From: Litsea cubeba
Taxonomy: Eukaryota > Streptophyta > Magnoliopsida > Laurales > Lauraceae
Assembly (NCBI GenBank): GCA_012931725.1
Contig: CM022948.1
Location: forward strand, 48,289,306-48,353,305
Direction of reading: 5' to 3'
DNA length: 64,000 nt
The notes under the pieces are model-generated. The model was not told the DNA's origin. It searched no databases and saw nothing but the letters and a program-made list of their open reading frames with translations. How positions within the stretch are numbered: position 1 is the first letter of the stretch; every line of letters begins with the position of its first letter. The translations under genes and the position numbers were made by a program. Of the stretch, positions 25,210-36,082 are shown piece after piece.

Positions 25210-25763
25210 ATTGCTATAGTGAGACCTCTCTCGGGTTTTATGGGGATTTTTGGCCTGAAATGTAAGGAAATTACTTTTAGGTCCATTACTTGGACCACAC
25301 GTCCTTACCTTTCCCGAAATGTGGTCATTATAGGAATTCCATTTTCACAGGATATATGCTATTAATTACTCAAAAATGGTTTCTTAATGAGATATATTCA
25401 TAATATTCTCTACCTTGATGGACGGTTGAGATTAAATCTAAGGAAACCCTAATTGGAAATTCGGTCATCTCTCCACCTATAAAATAAAGCCTTTATTCCA
25501 TCACAAAGGCTACTCATGAAACTCAACACATTAGGGTTTATAGGCAAGGAGAGAGAAATCGAAATCATTCACCCAGCCTCTTCTTAGACGGATCTTAACA
25601 TCAATCAGTAACAGCACCAGACAGCAGGATCGGAAAGCTCTCTGCATCAGGATTTCTGGAGGTACTCTTCAATTTATTTAAGATTAAATCCTATATGTGA
25701 TTATCATGATGTTCACGATCTTAGGGTTCATGTTAATAATAGTATAACATGTGGTATCAGAGC
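25210..25763 (+). mobile_element. 5' LTR and tRNA-Met primer site of a plus-strand LTR element
   Basis: TGGTATCAGAGC at 25752-25763 is an exact initiator tRNA-Met primer site, two bases after a sequence ending ATAACA (25749). The preceding 540 bases behave as an LTR with a TATA-like box CCTATAAAATAAAG near 25474. The LTR start (about 25208-25220) is not fixed because no second LTR was found. No gag or pol follows. Confidence 0.6.
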
Positions 25764-27035
25764 ATGGTTTTAGAACACATGATCGTCCATTAACTATGAT
25801 AACTTTGCATCAACATAATCGGCAAATATAGATCCGTTTCTAACTCTGTTTTGCAGCAATTTATCGATCCAACTATTATGGCCTGCATGAATGGTTTATA
25901 TTTATGTTATTCCACAATTTTAATTTGACCACAACTGTTTGATCTTGATTTATTTAAAGTTTTGAATTTTTATTCTGCATAAAACTCCTGCGTGAGTAAA
26001 AATTCAATGTAATAGTTAAATAGATCTGTAACTGGAATGTCGTGACTGAAGTGAAGGCTATTTCGAGACTGAAGATGGCGTTGTGAAGCAGTGGAAGCTA
26101 AAGACAGATGATCCAAAAGAAGGACAGAAAATAGGCCATATAGTTGGATCATATTTTCATAATTATTCCGTATTATGCTGATTATCATTAGTATGTTTCT
26201 TCATAATCAATGATATAATGCCTAAAAAAAATAAAATTTTTTTGGGGCTACCGCCCCGAACCCTGCAGCCCCAAAGAGACATTGGTATTAGTGTATATTG
26301 ATGCATATAGCTGGGAAAAATATGGTTGGGTGTGCAAATCCACATAAGTAAGCATTTTCAAATTTTATGGGTTGTAGTCAGATCTGAAAATCCTAACCAA
26401 TAAAGATTTCCATTCGTCCAAATCCCTGAGAATTTACAATTGCCAAACATGGATTTACCACAATATGACGGACCGAAAATCTTTTCCCTAAAGAAAGGGG
26501 AAAATTCTCCTTATTGAATTTTCTTTTTCTTCAATTCCTATTTTGTTCTCTTACATAGGATGAATGGTATAACATAACTCATGAGACAAGCTACTTGCTC
26601 AGGGATATTTCCCCGGGCAGCTAGGAAAGTTGAGACACCCTTACCACTAGAGTATCTCATTTTAGAGAATTAATTCGTCACACATCTGGCTTCATGGCAC
26701 CGAGGATAAATTCTTCCTAGATAAAGTTAGTTACTACATGGAAAAAAGTTTTTTGAAAAAAGGAAAGAAAAATAAAAGTAAGATGTCTGTAGTAAAATCT
26801 ATCCTCTCATTTCTAAATTGGAGATATTTTTTATAGGGGGCTTCGGCAGGAGGCCCCTCAAAGTATCACTTTGTTGCAAACAGTCCACAAAAAAAAGTCA
26901 TAGAGTCAAAGGTCCCTCCCACACTTTTTCATACTTGAAATGTCTAATTTACCATTTCTTTAAATAATAACCCATGATTGGTGGAATATCCCATTAATAA
27001 TGGCCAACTAGCATTTAATTGCCCACGATTAATGG
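25764..27035. other. Non-coding DNA downstream of the primer site
   Basis: No open frame of note. It includes GGGGCTACCGCCCCGAACCC near 26245, a self-complementary GGGGC/GCCCC block, and a stretch at 26563-26660 (ATGAATGGTATAACATAAC to CACTAGAGTATCTC) related to 29361-29460 and 30797-30830. The latter is a dispersed repeat of unknown class. Confidence 0.4.
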
Positions 27036-27039
27036 GATC

Positions 27040-27825
27040 CCCAGATTTTCAAATAAATTCTAAAAACACACAAATAAATTTCAAAATAACGAAAATAAAT
27101 TTTAAAAAATGAAATAATTTTAAAAAATGCAATAAGTTTTAAAAAAAGCAATATATAATCAAATAACACAAATAAATTTAAAAAGATGCAAATAAGTTTC
27201 AAAATATCCAAATAAATTTCAGAAAATATAAATAAATTTCAAAAGACTCAAATAAATCTCAAAAGATCCAAAGAAAATTTCAAAAAATGTAAATAAATTT
27301 AAAATAACGAAAATAAATTTTAAAAAATGTAATAAGTTCAAAAAAGGCAATAAATTTGAAAAGATACAAATAAATTTCAAAAGACACAGATAAATTTAAA
27401 AAACGCATATAGATTTCAAAAAACGTAAATAAATTTGCTAAAAAACTCAGATAAATTTACCAAAAATACAAAGAAATATGACAAAAAATAGATAAATTTG
27501 AACAACACTCAGATAAATTTGACAAAAACTCGGATAAATTTGAACAAAACTCAGATAAATTTACCAAAAACAGAAAGAAATATGACAGAAAGCAGATAAA
27601 TTTGAACAAAATTTGACAAAAACTCAGATAAATTTGAACAAAACTCAGACAAATTTACTAAAAACACAAAGAAATATGATAAAAAATAGATAAATTTGAA
27701 CAACACTCAGATAAGTTTGACAAAAACTCGGATAAATCTGAACAAAACTTAGATAAATTTACCAAAAATACAAAGAAATATGACAAAAAGCTGATAAATT
27801 TGAACAAAACTCAGTAAACAGAACC
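27040..27825. repeat. A-rich degenerate minisatellite
   Basis: About 785 bases made of a degenerate 17-22-base unit of the form ATAAATTTCAAAAnAYRCAA, drifting to-wards GATAAATTTGAACAAAACTCA in the right half. Almost no G or C apart from fixed positions of the unit. All open frames here are by-products of the repeat. Confidence 0.85.
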
Positions 27826-28183
27826 AAAGAGCAATCACCGGGGAGGCATCAGTCCTCCACGGAATGCAAACGGGTCAGGTCAAACTCGACCCGGAACCCA
27901 ACCTGGACCTGGGCAGAACCTGGCCCAGATCTCTTCTTCCTCTTCGTTCTGGTTCAGGTTTCTGTAACCAGAATCGATCCAAAACCACTGCTGCCTTCTT
28001 CCTCGAGTCAGGTGGAGGCGCAACAGTAGCAGGACGGCGGCGGAAGCTGCGAGTTGACGGGTCTAGGCGAACAGAGACGAGAGTTCGTCTTTTCTCCGAT
28101 GACGGGCAGCAACTGCTGCATGCGATGGAGGACTACCTTTGTCTCCGGTGTAGGTGGAGAAAACTCCGGCGATGCTCCTTCGA

Positions 28184-28365
28184 TTAAATCTGCAACAGCA
28201 ATCGGAAGACCAGAAACGATTCCGGTCTTCTTCCCCTCTTCGCTTCTTTCTCCGACAGCGGGCGCATGAGGCTCCTCCTTCAGATCGATCTGCAACAGCA
28301 ACCAGAAGACAAGAAATGATTATGGTCTTCCTCCCCTCTTCGTTTCTCCTTCTCCGACAATGGCC
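28184..28365 (+). repeat. Two tandem copies of a ~102-base CTTC-rich unit
   Basis: ATCTGCAACAGCAA begins at about 28186 and again at about 28288, each followed by GAAGAC, GAAA, GGTCTTC and CCCCTCTTCG blocks in the same order. It lies directly upstream of the glucuronokinase-like fragment and looks like duplicated 5' leader. Confidence 0.7.
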
Positions 28366-28429
28366 TCGGCCTCATCCTCGATCAGGCACTTCTCGCGTTT
28401 GCCTGTCCCGGCCCGGAACTCTCCTCGCG

Positions 28430-28660
28430 GCGGATGGAATAAACAGATCTGCTCCTCCTATTCCAATCATAGAGCACAAGGCATATGTGCGAGTAGGCCT
28501 CCTTGGCATTCCCAACGACGTCTACTTCGGCCGCACCATCTCCTTCAGCCTCGACAATTTCTCGGCCTCCATCCGCTTGCAGCCGTCTGATGATCTTGTC
28601 ATCCAGCCGTATCCACTTCACAATCTTGTCTGCTTCGATTAAATTGATCATCTGGTTCGT
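28430..28660 (+). pseudogene. Glucuronokinase first-exon fragment
   Basis: From about 28472 the frame reads IEHKAYVRVGLLG, then DVYFGRTISFSL, then ASIRLQPSDDLVIQP, closely matching the N-terminus of plant glucuronokinase (GHMP kinase that phosphorylates D-glucuronate in UDP-glucuronate salvage). At CFD the expected Ser codon is TAA (28640-28642), after which IDHLV still matches. The ATP-binding glycine-rich motif and all later exons are absent. A dead, 5'-end gene copy. No ATG fits the normal start. Confidence 0.72.
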
Positions 28661-28719
28661 TCCTTCATCTCGATCTTTGTCTTCTTCTTCTCCGTTGCAT
28701 TTCGTTTCCATCTGAAGTG

Positions 28720-29430
28720 CCGTCTTGGAGAATCCTACTATGTGCCTGTGGGTTCCAGCACTGAGATCTATCTAGACCATTGATGGCATACAGTTTGCTA
28801 ATAATATTCTTTTGGGTAGCCAAGATCAAGGGGATTTAGGAAGGATGGAGGAGGGATGGAGGAGGGAAGATTTGAATTTTGAAATCTTAAAATTTTATGC
28901 CTAAAACGGTTGAAAAGGAAAAATCAGTTACAAAATATGTAATCATGTGGATGTAGGGACCTAAGGCTGCAAACAGTCTAGCTGAGTGGACCATAGGCTC
29001 TAATAAGTTTTTCCTTGGATTGGAGGCTGGATACATTCACTTATAGGGACCTTTCGCTAATTTGGCCTTTTTTATATCATTCTGTCCTTAGTAAGCTTTC
29101 GTATTTAGGACTTGCTTCTACTCAATCTTTTGTAACAAATATCGAACATGAGAAAAACGTTAAAGATTTATGATGTCAGGGAAAGAAAAGGGAAAGGGGA
29201 CGAGTGAGTATCATTACTCGTCATGATAGGATCTTTCTACTTGGGATATCTCCCTGAAAAAGTGACCCCTCATTTCTCCTTATTTCTCCCTTAAAAATTC
29301 TCACTTTTGAAATTTATGTTTCTACAATTAGTTATTATTATTATTGTTATTTTACTAAATAGGATGAGTGGTACATAATGCATGGGACGACCAACCTGCC
29401 CAGGGTTTGATCACGGGTCAACTATGTGAG
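28720..29430. other. Intergenic DNA, no gene recognised
   Basis: AT-rich, with a duplicated AGGATGGAGGAGGGA near 28840-28866 and no coding domain. The end (from 29361) enters the dispersed repeat described for 29431-31484. Confidence 0.4.
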
Positions 29431-29494
29431 TTGAGCACCCTTACTACTGGAGTATCTCGTGTTTCTCTCTTCTATTCTTTAAGATCAACTCTAT

Positions 29495-30165
29495 TAAGAT
29501 ATCCTCAGAACCTCAGCTGCTGGTCTTCTTTGGATGGGCTTTATTTGGAGTAAGTATGTTAATCCTTGGTTGGCGACCATCTCTTGGCGTCCTCTTCATC
29601 GTAAAACAACTATAGACTTCATGGCAAAAAATAGGGACTGCTTTATGGCATACAGATGCCACAGCTACCACCAAAGTGAAGAATCAAACTACCACCTCTT
29701 CTTCTCATGTAACCTGGCTAATGCCATGTGGTCTTAGCTTCTTCAACCTTGCGGTTCCACTCCTCCAGCCCGTACCTTTGTTGCTGCCATCTGGGATGCT
29801 ATCTCCTTCGGAGGAGATGCCTCTAGAAGACAACTGGCTACTGCGGTCTTCTTCCACGCCATCTCCATCCTTTGGCTTCTTCGCAATGATTCCAAGCATA
29901 ATGGCCGAAAATCTATAATAGAGCATGCAAAGGTGATCTTTGTGGACAAAATGAGAGGTATGATCACATCCCTCAATACTGTTAAGGTTGGTATCTTATC
30001 CCATCCTATTTTGATGTTTTTGGGCATGGCTAATTAGTTGGTTATTCCTTGTATAGTTCTTTTTGTGTTTTTTGTGTAGCCTTTTGGCTTTGTGGGCTTT
30101 CTGGCCTTGTTCCGTCCTCTTTCTTTTCTAATACAAATTTTACCCTTTAGCAAAAAAAAAAAAAA
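29495..30165 (+). mobile_element. 5'-truncated L1-type LINE
   Basis: Only the last ~670 bases of a LINE: the C-terminal zinc-binding part of its reverse-transcriptase ORF and a poly(A) tail (30151-30167). It is flanked by AACTCTAT at 29487-29494 and about 30166-30173. The unoccupied site AACTCTATCTAGATG survives in copy B of the duplication near 30851, which confirms the insertion. Confidence 0.8.
29534..30037 (+). pseudogene. LINE reverse transcriptase C-terminal remnant
   Basis: Reads SWRPLHRKTTIDFMA, then HLFFSCNLANAMWS, the zf-RVT pattern of plant LINE ORF2 (H-F-x-C-x2-A-x3-W). A TAG at 29737 interrupts it, and the same frame continues with AAIWDAISFGG, ATAVFFHAISILWLLRNDSKHN and ends near 30037. 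Catalytic reverse transcriptase and endonuclease domains are absent. Confidence 0.7.
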
Positions 30166-31409
30166 AACTCTATCTAGATGTAACAAAAGCTTGTCACTTT
30201 TATTTCTTCTCCATTTAGTTGTTACTTCTTATCTTGAAGTTTTAAATGTGAGTCTATCTTAATTATAAAACAAAACGTCCATGGAAAAAATAATAAATCT
30301 ACATTCATTTTAAAATAAATAAATAAATAAATTGACATTCACACTAATTTCAACTTATTAGTAAAGAAGTATGGTGATTTTAAAGAATCTGAACTTCAAT
30401 TGTGGATACTAAACTAGGAACACTTATATGGAGAAACACCCCATGTCATCACACAAATTATTCTTTATCTTACTTTTGCACTTTCGAAAGAATAAAACAT
30501 TAAACGTAACTCAAGAATAAAGAAATAAATTTAGATATAAAACAAACTGACATATATGCCTTCAATTTCTTAGAGTGTTTTACGAAAAAAATTGCTTTAG
30601 GTGCACACTATACCAAAAAAGGCCTTTTTAGTTACAGTCGCGTGGAAGTGGTCTCATGGGACCAGTTTTTTGTTTTTTTTTGCTTTTTTGTGAAATGGGA
30701 GGAGGATCGATATGGGCCCTCCCCTAAATAGGTGAGGGTCGATATTAACCCTCTGCAAGGAAAAAATTAGTTTTCAAATATCTTCCTCCTCCTTTCTTGA
30801 GACACCCTTACTACAGGAGTATCTTGTGTTTCTCTCTTCTATTCTTTAAGATCAACTCTATCTAGATGTAACAAAAGCTTGTCACTTTTATTTCTTCTCC
30901 ATTTAGTTATTACTTCTTATCTTAAAGTTTTAATGTGGGTCTATCTTAATTATAAAAAAAAAATGTCCATGGGAAAAATAATAAATCGACATTCATTTTA
31001 AAATAAATACATTCACATTCACACTAATTTCAACTTATTAGTAAAGAAATATGGTGATTTTAAACAATTTGAACTACAAATGTGGATACAAAACTAGGAA
31101 CACTTACATGAAGAAACACCCCATGGTCATCACACAAATTATTCTTTATCTTACTTTTGTACTTTCAAAAGAATAAAACATGCATTAAATAAAACTCAAG
31201 AATAAAGAAATAAATTCAAATATAAAAGAAACCGACATATATTCCTTCAATTTCTTAGAGTGTTTTAAGAAAAAAAAATCACTTTAGGTGCACACCATAC
31301 CAACAAGGCCTTTTTAGTTGTAGTCGCATGGAAGTGTACTGGTCTCATGGGACCAATTTCAGTTTTTTTTTCTTTTTATTTATTATTATTATTAATTTTT
31401 GTTAAATGA

Positions 31410-31880
31410 GAGGAGGGGAGGGTCCATATCGACCCTCTGTAGGGAAAAAAATAGTTTTCCAATATCTTCATCCTCCTTTCTTTCTCAAACCCAACCCAAT
31501 GGGAAGATCAAATGAAGAGAAAATACCATATTGGTTTGGAGATATGATTTTTTAGGAAAAATATGAGGATCCCCTGAGGAAGAAGAGGAGATTTATAGGG
31601 GTTCCAATTTGGGATGATGAAGAAGAGGACATTGGATTCTTACAGGGAGTCCAATGTCCTCTTCATCTTCGTCCCAAATTGGAACCCCTGCAAATCTCTT
31701 CTTCTTCCTCCGTGGGGATCCTCGTATTATATATCTAAAGAAACCATATCCCCAAACCGATATTGCATTTTCTCTTCATTTGGTCTTCCCTTTGGGTTGG
31801 GTTTAGGAAGAGAGGAGGAGGAAGATGAAGAATTTTTTTCACCTGCGTAGGGTCAATATCGACTCATACAATACAAAACT
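31410..31880. repeat. Long perfect-type hairpin (foldback) of about 470 bases
   Basis: Core arms about 31480-31633 and 31647-31800 are reverse complements around a loop of about 13 bases (TTCTTACAGGGAG). Pairs include GAAGAAGAGGACATTGGA with TCCAATGTCCTCTTCATC and CCAATTTGGGA with TCCCAAATTGG. Weaker pairing continues outward to CATATCGACCCT (about 31422) and AGGGTCAATATCG (about 31850). The left outer arm is part of the 690-base duplication. Confidence 0.75.
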
Positions 31881-31963
31881 AGGATCGATATCGACCCTCA
31901 GAAAAGTTCGTAAAAAAAGAATTCTTTGATGGGAAGACCATTTTGATTGGAGGGAAACTAAAT

Positions 31964-32069
31964 GGGAAAAAAGCACTATACCTCCCTGGACTTTGGCCGT
32001 CTTGCAGAGTACCCCCTATACTTTGGTATTTGTGACTAAACCTACTTGTAGTTTGAGTTGAATTGCAAA
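31964..32069 (+). repeat. Left terminal inverted repeat of MULE 1
   Basis: 106 bases, gap-free match to the reverse complement of 44926-45031 with about ten differences; shared blocks include TACTTTGGTATTTGTGACTA and GTAGTTTGAGTTGAATTGC. Confidence 0.9.
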
Positions 32070-32251
32070 ATGAACGAAAACTGTTTGTAGTAACGGTGTA
32101 GCCGTATAAAACGACTGTGGTGCATACTGGCGCCAAATTGGTTTTCCAAAAAGGCAAATTTGCCCCTGAACAAGGCTATAAAACATGGAAAGGCATAAGA
32201 GCAGCCTTGGAGCAGCTCTTTCATTCATTTTCCAGCCATATAAAATGGCTT

Positions 32252-32716
32252 CCTCTCTAAACTCCCAAAACTCTTGTACCCATTGTTCTCATGGCCAAAG
32301 CTCCTAACGTGATGCTGGAATTCGATACTGTCACTGCGGGGATAGGGCTATTCTTAGAACTTCCCGAACACAGCGGAACATGGGGAGAATGTTTCTTGGC
32401 TGTGCACTATATGGGGTTTGCTTTCAACCATCTGATTGTTCTTCTTGATGTATGGTCTTCAATGCAACTATTAATTTTTTTTTTTTGTTTTTTCAATTTT
32501 TTTCAGATCCAGCCAGCATGTGATTTTTTTGAATGGGTTGATGGAGAAATTGATCAAGTACAGAAGCTATTGGATAAGATTGATGTGTTGGAGAAGGAAC
32601 TGAAGACAACTTATGGAAGGGAAAAATGTTACCTACGTCTGTTGATGTGGACTTGGGCTGGAATTATGTTTTTTTTTCCTTCATGTGCTACCTACTTATG
32701 GCTTCCATCCCTGTAG
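32252..32716 (+). pseudogene. GRF-type zinc-finger protein carried by MULE 1
   Basis: A frame starting MASSLNSQNSCTHC at about 32244-32252 meets TAA at codon 21 and then continues as RYCHCGDRAILRTS and GRMFLGCALYG, the first half of a GRF zinc finger. A GT-AG intron (donor near 32412, acceptor TTTTTCAG near 32504) leads to PACDFFEWVDGEIDQ, the second half, followed by a short coiled coil (VQKLLDKIDVLEKELK) and a C-terminal hydrophobic segment LLMWTWAGIMFFF, stop at 32714-32716. This domain order is common in small plant GRF proteins. The early stop suggests it is dead unless another start is used. Confidence 0.65.
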
Positions 32717-33310
32717 ATGGGTTGGAAAGACCATGATCATATATATCAGTTGGAATATTTTAATGAAAAAAAATATTGTCAATGTTATGAATTTTTTTTT
32801 TCAGTTCTTTTGTCTTTAATTTCGAACTCAACCCAACAAATTGACATTTTTAAGTATCTCCAAAGCTATATTGTTTGACAGATATGAATATCAATAATAA
32901 AAAAAATCACGGTAAAGTTCGGCATATTCGTGATATCCCACTACACCTGTGAAAATATTGGAAAAATGAAATAATTATCCATTCCACCTACCACCCTGAA
33001 TTTAGAATAGTGCACGTAATGTTAAGGCAATGCAATATCTTTAGTATTCAAAATGCATATCCAATCAAATAATAAAGGGAGAATGAGGAAAATTGATCCA
33101 CACCATCATTCCCAATCAAATTTGCCACCAAAGCTTAAAAGAGCAGAACAATTATCTAGACATGAGTCAGGATGAATTGGATCTCATCTCCCAAGTGTAG
33201 ATCCTCAAAGCAAGAATCCTGAATTCCAAACAAAACCCATATATGTAAAGTCCCTAATTTGCATTGAAGAATCTGATATACAAAGAAGATAAGATGGGTT
33301 TTTTAATCCA

Positions 33311-33461
33311 CATTTACTTCACCTATGTACTATCACACAAATGAACTTCTAACTCGCCCTTGTAAACAGTCATCATCAACATTTACTTCACCTGTGTACT
33401 ATCTCACAAATGAACTTCTAACTCACCCTTGTAAACAGTCATCATCAACATTTACTTCACC
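33311..33461 (+). repeat. 69-base tandem repeat, 2.2 copies
   Basis: CATTTACTTCACC starts at 33311, 33380 and 33449, with the remaining unit (CACAAATGAACTTCTAACTC, CCCTTGTAAACAGTCATC) repeated between. It lies at the point where similarity to MuDR transposase is lost. Confidence 0.8.
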
Positions 33462-34124
33462 AAGTGATTCTCAAACCTCACACCACATGTATGTTTGGGC
33501 TTTAATGTCTTAATTTGAAATGTCTTCTAACTCTGCATGGGTGATGCATGAATCCTGAATCCACAATCAACTTTACAAACAGCCGTGCTCTTGTTCTCAT
33601 TCTTTAGATATTTAATGTCATATCCCTATCTAACAGTCCATTCAACAAGTGCTTGTCTGAAAACTTGTGGACTTGAAAATATCATACCCAACTTCAGTTG
33701 AGGATTCTCCATATCAGTCAGCTCATTAAACTCATGCCATTTAGACCGCTTGTCCTCATCAGATGAGCTGCACAAAGAGTGAAGATCATCCCCATCCTCA
33801 TCATCTGTAACCCAATCATCATCAACTGGTACATATTGTCTTTCCTTTCTGCACTTTTTCCACACCCTTAGAAGATCCTCTGAAGATATTCTCATCTTCA
33901 GGCTTCTCAAGTTCCTCATGTAACTCCGGAGGCTCATCAGGATCTAGTATCTTCTCTTCACTTTTAAACTCACTGTCATCATCCAACTGATCATGCTTGC
34001 TTTGATCATCACTGCCCATATCACCAGAAGTTTCATGAAGATCATGTGTTTGATTTTGGTCATCATGATGACCATGTGCCTGGAAATTTCGGTCATCATC
34101 ACCCCCTTCATCAGTAGAAATCTC
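33462..34124 (-). pseudogene. MuDR-type transposase, middle part (downstream of the Copia insertion)
   Basis: Minus-strand continuation of 43043-42588. It shows the acidic linker typical of this family (DDDWVTDDEDGDDLHSL), then ENPQLKLGMIFSSPQVFRQA and, after a TAG at 33625-33627, GYDIKYLKN, FRIHASPM, and the HTCGVRFENHLV segment of the MuDR DNA-binding domain. A frameshift lies near 33840. The MULE catalytic domain and SWIM zinc finger are absent; coding similarity ends near 33462. Confidence 0.75.
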
Positions 34125-35719
34125 TGAAAGACCAAGATCGAATCCTAGAGGGGGGGGGGGTGAATAGGATGCAATTAAAAATTTAAGCCACTTTTAAACA
34201 TTTTGATTTTTAGGTGACTTATGCTTTGATGATAGTAAGCTAGCTTCATAAAAGAGAGAGTTATTTGAGTCAATCATACACATTCAAAAGACAAACACAT
34301 CTTTTAATCAAGCTCATACCCAATTAAGAGTTCAACAATCATGAAAAGGAAAGTAACCACAAATCACCATAACACAATCAAATATAGTGGTTCGGCCAAG
34401 ATGCCTACATCCACTCCCGGTAACCTTACCGGATTTCACTAGTCAATTCAAGGTTTAGGATCACCTCAAACCTTACAACCACATCATTATGCTTTTCAAG
34501 GTTAAGCATGAACCTTTACAACACTATATGTGCTTTTCAAGGCTAAGCACCAACCATTACAACATTGATTTTTCTCTTAAGTGAAATGCCTATTTGTGCA
34601 TGGGTAAGAGAACAAGTAAAACACAGAGGTTTGCCTCTAGATAGGCTGAATGGACAATGATAATGTTTATGACTAATGCATGAACTAGAAAATTCACTTT
34701 CTCTTTTTAAAAAGATGTAACTTCAATTAATGCAAAGGATGATGATCAAATGTAAGAGAAAGAGTTGCATTACTCAACACATGGTTTGTCAAAAGTTCAA
34801 ACTTAAAACAATTAGTTTTGAAAGTTAATGTTCAAAAACACATGTGAATGAGAAGACTTATGTTGATTTCATAATGCAAATACTTTTCAAAGATCAAGGC
34901 ATGTTATGAAATGAAACAACATCTTTAGAAAAGGCCTAACACTTTGATCATGCTCAGGAAAACAAAGATTAAAAGTCTAAGCATGAAAAAGAGATAGAGA
35001 TTTAGAAAGCACACCCATTTTAAAGGTCAAAGATTGAAAGGTTGAAAATGCTTCCATGATCCCTTTTGAAAAGCTCTTGTAAAGTTCCTCTCCTTTGGGC
35101 TCAGATGATCTCAAAAATTCAGCAAGCTTTCCCAAAGAGAAAGTCACTTTTTATAGAAAAAGTGTTCCCAACGGATAGCTATCGGTTAGCCGAGAACTTG
35201 GTGTCGGTCAACCGATAGCTTAACGGTCATATGCAACGGCTATATTTTTGAAAAATTTGCTGACCAAGAAACACTTGTCGGTTTGACCGACATCATCGGT
35301 CGACCGACCTTGGAACCGACTTAGGAACCGATAAAGCAAAAAGTCCAAAAATGAAGCTTTCTGATATTGGGACCGATGAACTCTCGGTCCAGAGTTTTAA
35401 GCACTATCGGTTGACCGATAGGAGCCGAGGATCTGACCGACAGAGAAGATCTGAAAGTTGAAGCTCTCTGGAACTGGAACCGACAGTCTATCGGCTGGGC
35501 TCGGTTCTAGTGTCGGCTGACCGATAAGAGCCGACAGAGGGACCGACAGAATGTGGAAGCAGAAAACATAAAGATCTGAAGATTTTTCCAAGTAAAAACA
35601 AAGCTTATGAAAGAAAGATATGCAAGAGAAACCTAAGAAGGAGAACATGAATGAGAGAGAGATCAAGATGAGACAATGAATGCATCCAATCAAATTGCAA
35701 CAAAATAAACACTCTAACA
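34125..35719 (-). repeat. 3' LTR of the SIRE-like element (1595 bp)
   Basis: Minus strand TGTTAGAGTG (35719) to CTTTCA (34125). It contains a G run of 11 (34150-34160) and a cluster of CGGT/ACCG motifs at about 35170-35550 (for example CGGTCGACCGACC). Partner LTR at 40980-42582. Confidence 0.93.
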
Positions 35720-35970
35720 ATCTCCCCCTTTGCAATTTGATGGCGACTCTAAGCTTGACACTCTCTCATATGCCACGAACTCAACCACCAACTTCTTTGG
35801 ACATTTAAGGAGCTTTGGATGCTTTGGGATTTTGGATATTCTGGAGCTTTGGATTTTATTTTGGGAGCAACTAGACAAAGCTTCTCCCCCTCAATTTGAT
35901 AGACCTTGCTTCTACTCCCCCTCAAATTGAGACCGCTTTACATATCATTCTCTCCCCCTTTGACATCTAA
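35720..35970 (-). other. Polypurine tract and three further PPT-like motifs
   Basis: Minus-strand GCAAAGGGGGAGAT adjoins the LTR (35720-35733). Similar GGGGGAG motifs preceded by TTGA or CAAA recur at about 35884-35895, 35915-35930 and 35951-35963. Several polypurine-like tracts before the 3' LTR are known from long SIRE-type elements; only the one next to the LTR is expected to prime. Confidence 0.65.
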
Positions 35971-36082
35971 TTGCAAAGGATCTCGCCCATCTACAGGAAG
36001 ACACAAACCTTGTCAGTAGCACCTGTTTATAAGAGCTATAATACAGTGAAGATGCAATAACAGGTGATTAGACAACAAGATT

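Larger units (their letters stand above)
29431..31484 (+). repeat. Tandem duplication of a ~690-base unit, first copy split by a LINE
   Basis: Copy A is 29431-29494 plus 30166-30796; copy B is 30797 to about 31484. Both start with a TTGAGNCACCCTTACTAC box, then share GTTTCTCTCTTCTATTC, TCTAGATGTAACAAAAGC, AGGTGCACAC and GGCCTTTTTAGTT in the same order. Copies differ by scattered bases. No open frame. Confidence 0.8.

Noticed and set aside
26240..26275. GGGGCTACCGCCCC hairpin as a possible terminator or riboswitch
   Set aside because: Bacterial-type terminators are not expected here, and the block looks like LTR-element DNA.
27029..27211. 60-codon minus-strand frame rich in Phe, Leu and Ile
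   Set aside because: Product of the A-rich minisatellite.
31614..31850. 78-codon plus-strand frame
   Set aside because: It lies across the arm of the long hairpin and has no homology that I recognise.
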